Shown: positions 58,817 through 64,000 of the stretch, one piece after another | Numbering within the stretch: the stretch's first letter is position 1 | Layout: each line of letters opens with the position of its first letter | Origin: an uncultured Flavobacteriia bacterium | GTDB lineage: Bacteria > Bacteroidota > Bacteroidia > Flavobacteriales_D > Crocinitomicaceae | DNA length: 64,000 nt | NCBI GenBank assembly: GCA_937975705.1 | Contig: CALJTX010000012.1 | Span: forward strand, 1-64,000 | Direction: 5' to 3' | Translations under genes and position numbers: made by a program | The notes under the pieces: model-generated | Database searches by the model: none | Told to the model about the DNA's origin: nothing | Seen by the model: the letters and a program-made list of their open reading frames with translations, nothing else

Positions 58817-61501
58817 TTAAAGCTTCACAATACGCTGTGTGTTTTGATTGATTTGAACAAGATAGCTACCTGGCTTCAAGTTGCTGAGGTCTAGGGTTTG
58901 ACTTGAACCATTAACAAATGCAATTTGCAGTACTTTACCGTTCAAATCAGTAAGGCGAATTTGACCAGAAACTTCTTGATCGAAACGCACTTCTACCAAA
59001 CCATTTGTAGGGTTCGGCACAATTGAAGCTACCATTTCCATAGTTGCAAGACCTAAAACGCCGTCAACGCCGTCGCAGTTTTCATCTATGCCATTACCTT
59101 CTGAGTCGGTAGCGCCTGGATAAACGCTATTGTTGCTGTCGTCGCAGTCGCCCGTTTGGGTAGCGTATCCAGCAACTGGTGAACAAGAAACTGTAGGGTT
59201 CCCGATACCAAAACCGTCGCTGTCACCATCGAAATAGTAATTCAAGAACGTGAGGCCTTCGTCGTTTTGGCCGTTGCAGTTGTTGTCAAAACCGTCGCAA
59301 ATTTCTGTTGCTCCTGGATAAATAGCGTTGTTGGCATCGTCGCAGTCGCCACCGATCGCGATCATGTTGACCGGAGCCTGACAAAATAAGGTGCCTGAGG
59401 CATCATCTCCAAATCCATCTTGATCGTTGTCTGAATAGTACATGGTTGGCGCTACAATTGTGGCATTGTTGTCATCGCAATCGCCGTTGGCCAATACGTA
59501 GCCTGCAGGCTGCAAACAGGCAGTTTGCGTCACCAAAGTGTTTCCAACTTGATCGTTGTCTGCATCTTGATACCAAACAGTATTTGGATTGATCAAGGCG
59601 TCGGTGTCGTTACAATCGGTGTTGTTTGTTACAAAACCTGCAGGCGCGTTGCAAAGCAAAGTATCCATTGCAGGGTCGCCAAAACCGTCGCCATCTGCAT
59701 CTGCGTAATACAAGCTTGGCGTGATTGAAATTGCATTCCCCCAAACGGAAACGTTGTCCATGCGGAGGGTAGACGTTGCAGTAGCTTGGTTGATTACGTA
59801 AAATCTGAAAGTAACAGTGGCAACGTTTGCAAAAGCGGCTGGTAAATTGATTGTATCAGAAAATACGATATTGCCATTCCAGCCTGAAGCAAGGGTGTCG
59901 AGGTTGGTTGTGAAATTATCAAGGCTCGAACGCACAAAAATAGTTGGCGTACCACCTGTTGTACTGGTGCGTTGGTTCAATGCCAATTTAGATAAATTGA
60001 GGTTGGTGCAATTGGCACCTGTAATAGTAAATTCGTTGTATTGCGTGGCATCAAAAAGTGCTGATTGATTCCAACCACTGCGGTTGAAAACACCACCACC
60101 TGCTGCACAACTCGTGCCTTGTGCGGTAAAGTCAGAGAAACTCCAGTTGCTACTCGTATTGGTAGCGGCAACATCTTGGGTTGCACAATCTACTGTTGCA
60201 GCAAACTGATAAATACCTAATTGTAAAGGCGCATCAAAACCGTTACAGTCTTCGTCGATGCCATTACCTGCAACATCTATAGCCCCTGGGTAAATCGCGT
60301 TGTTGTTGTCATTGCAGTCGGTGCTGTTCGTGACATAACCAGCAATGGCCGCACACCCCGATTGGGAAACCGCAGCATTTCCAAAACCGTCATTGTCTAA
60401 ATCTTGATAGTAAGTCAAGGACCCAACAATTGTTAAATTGAGCGTGATGGTACTATCGCAACCATGGATATTTTGGGTGAGTTGCGTGTAGGTACCTGAT
60501 GCACTATAGACCTGATTGTTAAGCGTGTAAGTTCCACAGTTGGTAATGTTTAAAGTGGAGCTATTGGCATTGTGGATAGTGAGGCTGAGGTTGATGATGG
60601 AGTCACAACCTGCTGCATTGGCATTGGCAAGGGTTTGAACGTAGGTACCAGAAGTCGTATAGGTTTGGTTGTTCAGAGTATATGAATTACATGCTGTAGC
60701 GGTAATGGTGTTGTAAGTGACACAAGATGCGGCTGCACCAGGAGTTACAGCTGCCCAGGTTTGTCCAGCGCGAATTTCGTCGATTTCATAATTGCCGGTT
60801 CCGGCAGCTTGTCTAAGATATACAGACTGAATACCATTGGTTGGCCAAGTGCTTGTGCCTCCTGCATTAGTGACTCCTGCAGCGGGTTCTGCCGCTCCTG
60901 GAACCGGATTTACCCATAAGGAAGCCGTAATAACGCCGGCCACAGCTGGCGCACTCGCTTTTGCAACAATAAGCATGGTTGTTCCTGGGGTATATTCAGT
61001 TGGTAAATAAGTTGCTACTGCACCTGCACCACCTGAGGTATTGAGAATGCCAATTTGGAAAGTATTTGGCGTAGTACCAAGTTTGATAAATAAGCGTGGA
61101 AAGTAAACGGTTACATTCGTGCCAGCCGTACCGCCGAAACCAATAAAATAAGCACCTGCTGCGGTTAGGCCGGTAGTGTTGGTGACGTTGAGTAAAAATG
61201 AAAAATAACCTGTAGGGGTCGTTGTTGTGAAAGGTTTATTGATGTCTTCGGTCGCGGTTGTTGATCCAGCAACTAATGCCATTCTGTTTGCGGTAGATGC
61301 TGCCAACCCCGTGTAAGTAAGTGAAGCGCCACTTTGAGAAGGCGTAGTGAGCGCAACTAATTGGCCCTCTTGACCAGCGGTTGCACTGTGGGTTGTCCAG
61401 CCGTTGGCGTTGGCAGAACCCGTAAAATTAAAAGATTCAAATGCCTGCGCAAACGCGTTGAGGCTCAGAATAGTTAGGATAAAAAGTAAACCTTTTTTCA
61501 T
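58817..61501 (-). CDS. Large MopE-repeat T9SS type A cargo (894 aa)
   Basis: Signal peptide MKKGLLFILTILSLNAFAQ. Residues about 20-255 are a beta-sandwich domain common in Bacteroidota secreted proteins (TGSANANGWTTHS, SKTNxRM-like NRMALVAG). Two short repeats follow with ACNSYTLNNQTYTTSGTY and NCGTYTLNNQVYSASGTY. Then come five MopE-type putative metal-binding repeats with DxDxDG and DCNDNN/DCDDNN turns (YYQDLDNDGFGN, YYADADGDGFGD, WYQDADNDQVGN, YYSDNDQDGFGD, YYFDGDSDGFGI). The first is separated from the other four by an inserted beta domain of about 170 residues. The T9SS type A domain (IVPNPTNGLVEVRF onward) closes the protein. Probably calcium-stabilised and surface-bound. Confidence 0.88.
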   Translation of the reverse strand: MKKGLLFILTILSLNAFAQAFESFNFTGSANANGWTTHSATAGQEGQLVALTTPSQSGASLTYTGLAASTANRMALVAGSTTATEDINKPFTTTTPTGYFSFLLNVTNTTGLTAAGAYFIGFGGTAGTNVTVYFPRLFIKLGTTPNTFQIGILNTSGGAGAVATYLPTEYTPGTTMLIVAKASAPAVAGVITASLWVNPVPGAAEPAAGVTNAGGTSTWPTNGIQSVYLRQAAGTGNYEIDEIRAGQTWAAVTPGAAASCVTYNTITATACNSYTLNNQTYTTSGTYVQTLANANAAGCDSIINLSLTIHNANSSTLNITNCGTYTLNNQVYSASGTYTQLTQNIHGCDSTITLNLTIVGSLTYYQDLDNDGFGNAAVSQSGCAAIAGYVTNSTDCNDNNNAIYPGAIDVAGNGIDEDCNGFDAPLQLGIYQFAATVDCATQDVAATNTSSNWSFSDFTAQGTSCAAGGGVFNRSGWNQSALFDATQYNEFTITGANCTNLNLSKLALNQRTSTTGGTPTIFVRSSLDNFTTNLDTLASGWNGNIVFSDTINLPAAFANVATVTFRFYVINQATATSTLRMDNVSVWGNAISITPSLYYADADGDGFGDPAMDTLLCNAPAGFVTNNTDCNDTDALINPNTVWYQDADNDQVGNTLVTQTACLQPAGYVLANGDCDDNNATIVAPTMYYSDNDQDGFGDDASGTLFCQAPVNMIAIGGDCDDANNAIYPGATEICDGFDNNCNGQNDEGLTFLNYYFDGDSDGFGIGNPTVSCSPVAGYATQTGDCDDSNNSVYPGATDSEGNGIDENCDGVDGVLGLATMEMVASIVPNPTNGLVEVRFDQEVSGQIRLTDLNGKVLQIAFVNGSSQTLDLSNLKPGSYLVQINQNTQRIVKL

Positions 61502-61593
61502 ACAAATATTTTTGGTTCGGTAAAATTACAACTTTGTATGTTAATAGCAGTAAATTCCCGACAATTAAGCGCTTAAAATTGAAAATTATAAAT

Positions 61594-61621
61594 AAAAAAA
61601 GGCGAGGTTTCCCTCGCCTTT
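61594..61621 (-). terminator. Terminator of rpsO-pnp
   Basis: AAAGGCGAGG (61598-61607) pairs with 61612-61621 around TTTC; on the minus strand T7 follows, ending the pnp transcript. Confidence 0.9.
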
Positions 61622-61640
61622 CTCCAATATTGAAAAATAA

Positions 61641-63791
61641 TTATTCAGCAGAGGTTTGCTCAGTTGCTGGACGCTCAGGACGTGGCAACAAAACTTTGCG
61701 AGATAATTTCCATTTTTTGGTTTTTGGATCTTTTCCGATCACCTTGAAAGTAAGCATTTCGCCTTCTTTCACGACATCTTCCATTTTTGCTGTTTTTTCC
61801 CAAGCAAATTCAGAGATATGGATCAGGCCATCTGTACCAGGAACGATTTCAACGAAGCATCCGAAATCCTTAACAGACTTCACCTTTCCTTCGTAAGTAG
61901 CACCTTCGTCTACTTGTGGTGGGAATGCAATTTGACGGATCAAACGGATCGCCTCTGCCATGTCGTTGCCATTGTTAGAAAGTACCTGCACGCGACCTTC
62001 ACCATTTGGTAATTCTTCAATGGTAATGGTGGTTTTGGTTTCTTTTTGTAAACCTTGGATGATTTTTCCTCCAGGTCCGATGATGGCACCGATCATTTCG
62101 TTAGGCACGTTAAATGCTTCTAAACGAGGTGTTTGTGGCTTGAGTTCTGGGCGTGGCGCCGGCATGGTTTCGGTGATTTTACCGAGGATATGCAAACGAC
62201 CTGCGCGCGATTGCTCTAGTGCTTGTGTCAATACTTCGTATGGTAAACCATCTACTTTGATATCCATCTGACAAGCAGTGATACCGTTAGCTGTACCGGT
62301 TACTTTGAAGTCCATGTCGCCGAGGTGATCTTCGTCTCCGAGGATATCAGACAATACAGCAAACTTACCTTCGTCGGCAACCAAGCCCATGGCGATACCA
62401 GAAACTGGCGCTTTGATTGGCACACCACCATCCATAAGGGCGAGGGTTCCGGCACAAACTGTTGCCATTGAAGACGAACCATTAGACTCTAAAATGTCTG
62501 AAACGATACGTACTGCGTATGGGTAGTCGTCTGGCATAACTGGCTTGAGCGCGCGAAGTGCCAAGTTTCCGTGACCGATTTCGCGACGTGAAGTACCACG
62601 CAAAGGACGTGCTTCACCTGTAGAAAATGGTGGGAAGTTATAGTGTAATAAGAATTTTTCAGTTCCTTGGAAAGTAGCGCCGTCAATCATTTGCTCATCC
62701 ATTTTACCACCGAGGGTAAGGGTGGTGAGTGATTGCGTTTCTCCGCGGGTAAATACAGCAGAACCGTGAACCATTGGAAGGTAGTCTACCTCAGCCCAGA
62801 TCGGACGGATTTCATCGAACTGACGGCCATCTAAACGCTTGCGGTCATTGAGCATCACCCAACGAACTGCTTTTTTCTTCACTTCTGAGAAATAAATAGA
62901 AATGAATTTGGCAGCGTGCTCTAATTCTTCTTCAGAAAAACCAGCTTTCACTTCTGCTTTGATCGCATCGAAAAGCTCGGTGCGTTTTGCCTTGTTGGCA
63001 AGACCCATACGCGCTACATCTTTGCATTTCTCCATTGCGAGTTCAAATACTTTGGCACGAACGTCAGCATCGTGCGTTTCGTGGGAGTATTCGCGTTTTG
63101 GATTGGCTGTAGGGATTTCTGCAGCAAGTTCCAATTGGAAATTACATTGCTCGATAATCGCTGCATGCGCCACTTTGATCACTTCAACTAACTCTGCTTC
63201 TGAAATTTCTTTCATTTCGCCTTCAACCATGTTGACGTCTTTGGCTGTACCAGCAACCATCACGTCGAGGTCAGCAAGCGCAATTTCAGCCATTGTTGGG
63301 TTGATAATGAGTTCGCCATTTACGCGACAAACGCGTACTTCAGACATTGGGCCGTTGAAGGGAATATCTGAAACAGCAATTGCTGCGGAAGCAGCTAAAC
63401 CGCAAAGTGCATCTGGGTTGTTCACGCCATCATATGACATGAGTTGGATCATGAGCTGCACTTCTGCGTGGTAATCGTCTGGGAAGAGCGGACGCAAAGC
63501 GCGGTCTACCAAACGCATAACTAAAATTTCGGTTTCGGAAGGGCGCGCCTCACGACGGAAGAACCCGCCTGGAAAACGACCAGCCGCAGCGTATTTTTCG
63601 CGGTAATCAACGGTAAGTGGAAGGAAATCAACTCCTTCTTTTGCTTCGGGTGCCGCCACAACAGTAGCGAGCAACATGGTGTCGCCCATGCGCACCACAA
63701 CAGAACCATCTGCCTGTTTTGCCAACTTCCCGGTCTCTACAAGGATTTCCTTGCCGCCGGTCATGATTGACTTTCTTGTTCCTATATTCAT
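61641..63791 (-). CDS. pnp: Polyribonucleotide nucleotidyltransferase (PNPase)
   Basis: Trimeric 3'-5' phosphorolytic exoribonuclease of the degradosome, 716 residues. Two RNase PH domains ([18 protein letters not shown] early; [15 protein letters not shown] later), a KH domain with [16 protein letters not shown] and an S1 domain ([21 protein letters not shown]). The S1 domain is followed by a short tail ([13 protein letters not shown]). The start [21 protein letters not shown] is chosen for length; the Met at residue 10 is an alternative. Downstream of rpsO in the widely conserved rpsO-pnp order. Confidence 0.98.
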   Translation of the reverse strand: MNIGTRKSIMTGGKEILVETGKLAKQADGSVVVRMGDTMLLATVVAAPEAKEGVDFLPLTVDYREKYAAAGRFPGGFFRREARPSETEILVMRLVDRALRPLFPDDYHAEVQLMIQLMSYDGVNNPDALCGLAASAAIAVSDIPFNGPMSEVRVCRVNGELIINPTMAEIALADLDVMVAGTAKDVNMVEGEMKEISEAELVEVIKVAHAAIIEQCNFQLELAAEIPTANPKREYSHETHDADVRAKVFELAMEKCKDVARMGLANKAKRTELFDAIKAEVKAGFSEEELEHAAKFISIYFSEVKKKAVRWVMLNDRKRLDGRQFDEIRPIWAEVDYLPMVHGSAVFTRGETQSLTTLTLGGKMDEQMIDGATFQGTEKFLLHYNFPPFSTGEARPLRGTSRREIGHGNLALRALKPVMPDDYPYAVRIVSDILESNGSSSMATVCAGTLALMDGGVPIKAPVSGIAMGLVADEGKFAVLSDILGDEDHLGDMDFKVTGTANGITACQMDIKVDGLPYEVLTQALEQSRAGRLHILGKITETMPAPRPELKPQTPRLEAFNVPNEMIGAIIGPGGKIIQGLQKETKTTITIEELPNGEGRVQVLSNNGNDMAEAIRLIRQIAFPPQVDEGATYEGKVKSVKDFGCFVEIVPGTDGLIHISEFAWEKTAKMEDVVKEGEMLTFKVIGKDPKTKKWKLSRKVLLPRPERPATEQTSAE

Positions 63792-63824
63792 CTTTATTTA
63801 TTTACAACTTTTAAAACAAAAGAA

Positions 63825-63850
63825 GGGGCTATCGATGTTATCGAAGCCCC
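63825..63850 (-). terminator. rpsO-pnp intergenic hairpin
   Basis: GGGGCT (63825-63830) pairs with 63845-63850 with an inner AT-rich stem and one bulge; on the minus strand a T-rich stretch follows. Likely partial terminator or RNase processing site, as in other rpsO-pnp operons. Confidence 0.65.
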
Positions 63851-63884
63851 CTCTCCCATAAAATTTTCCGAGCTGGTCTCAGAA

Positions 63885-64000
63885 TTAACGACGAAGTCCT
63901 AATTCTTTGATCAAGGCGCGGTATTTCTCGATATCTTTTGCCTTTAGGTAATCAAGAAGGCTACGACGCTTACCAACTAACAATTGAAGTGCGCGTTGGG
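63885..64000 (-). CDS. rpsO: 30S ribosomal protein S15 (3' end only)
   Basis: The last 37 codons are visible and translate to [19 protein letters not shown], followed by [18 protein letters not shown] and a TAA stop. This is the conserved C-terminal helix of S15, which binds 16S rRNA helices 20-22. The gene continues beyond the window. It precedes pnp. Confidence 0.96.
   Translation of the reverse strand, partial: QRALQLLVGKRRSLLDYLKAKDIEKYRALIKELGLRR

Noticed and set aside
62902..63474. A 190-codon open frame on the plus strand
   Set aside because: Antisense to pnp, Ser/Ala-rich, no initiation signal.

Overview
The window looks like a chromosomal segment of a free-living aquatic Bacteroidota, most likely order Flavobacteriales (a Crocinitomicaceae/Cryomorphaceae-like lineage is my guess, not shown). 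The evidence is: several very large secreted proteins with type IX secretion (T9SS) C-terminal sorting domains; a PorG-like barrel; promoters of the Bacteroidota type (TTG/TTTG, about 18-20 nt, TANNTTTG) instead of TATAAT; few Shine-Dalgarno sequences; Bacteroidota-restricted families (DUF6702, DUF5606, DUF1501/DUF1800 pair, DUF7033 deacetylase); and a Met-type proteorhodopsin typical of flavobacteria in sunlit water. I see no insertion sequence, prophage, CRISPR array or obvious genomic island. Genes are packed tightly, often with 1-14 nt overlaps, and no gene-free stretch exceeds 300 bases.

Layout. 1-5.2 kb: 5' two-thirds of clpB (minus), a structured, independently terminated RNA candidate, a tiny lipoprotein, and a DUF6702-M1 peptidase pair. 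5.2-11.2 kb: the coupled DUF1800-DUF1501 pair and a giant glycine-rich adhesin-like T9SS type B cargo. 11.3-13.8 kb: the GTPases Der and Era and a 57-aa microprotein. 13.8-19.6 kb: two T9SS cargos, an AlkB-type hydroxylase and an orphan DUF58 protein. 19.7-24.1 kb: CDF metal exporter, SUI1-like factor, and a radC-wecB-deacetylase operon. 24.1-28.9 kb: a second tiny lipoprotein, PorG-like barrel, typA/bipA and a DEAD-box helicase. 29-33.2 kb: secreted sugar-dehydrogenase-like cargo, DUF5606, M3 peptidase, tRNA(CAT). 33.3-36.8 kb: a four-gene lipid operon resembling E. coli ynbAB with an added acyltransferase and an unusual predicted lipid hydrolase. 37.4-48.7 kb: carotenoid desaturase, HU, SDR, gmhA, cationic amino-acid permease, uvrA, serine-palmitoyltransferase-like enzyme, rhlE, cutC. 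48.8-53 kb: fused 2-oxoacid dehydrogenase E1 and a small Cys-rich envelope cluster. 53-64 kb: proteorhodopsin, sppA, an M1 peptidase fused to a predicted outer-membrane barrel, a MopE-repeat T9SS cargo, pnp and the end of rpsO.

Themes. Envelope biology dominates: T9SS cargos and the PorG-like protein, lipid synthesis (ynb-like operon, SPT-like enzyme, PlsC), LPS precursor (gmhA, wecB), envelope proteolysis (M1, SppA). Light use is suggested by the proton-pumping rhodopsin and a carotenoid desaturase. The most interesting system is the 33.3-36.8 kb operon. It encodes acylation of a lysophosphatidate, CDP-activation and head-group transfer, next to a permuted papain-fold/alpha-beta-hydrolase-like fusion that appears to lack its serine nucleophile. 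That could be a self-contained accessory pathway for an unidentified phospholipid.
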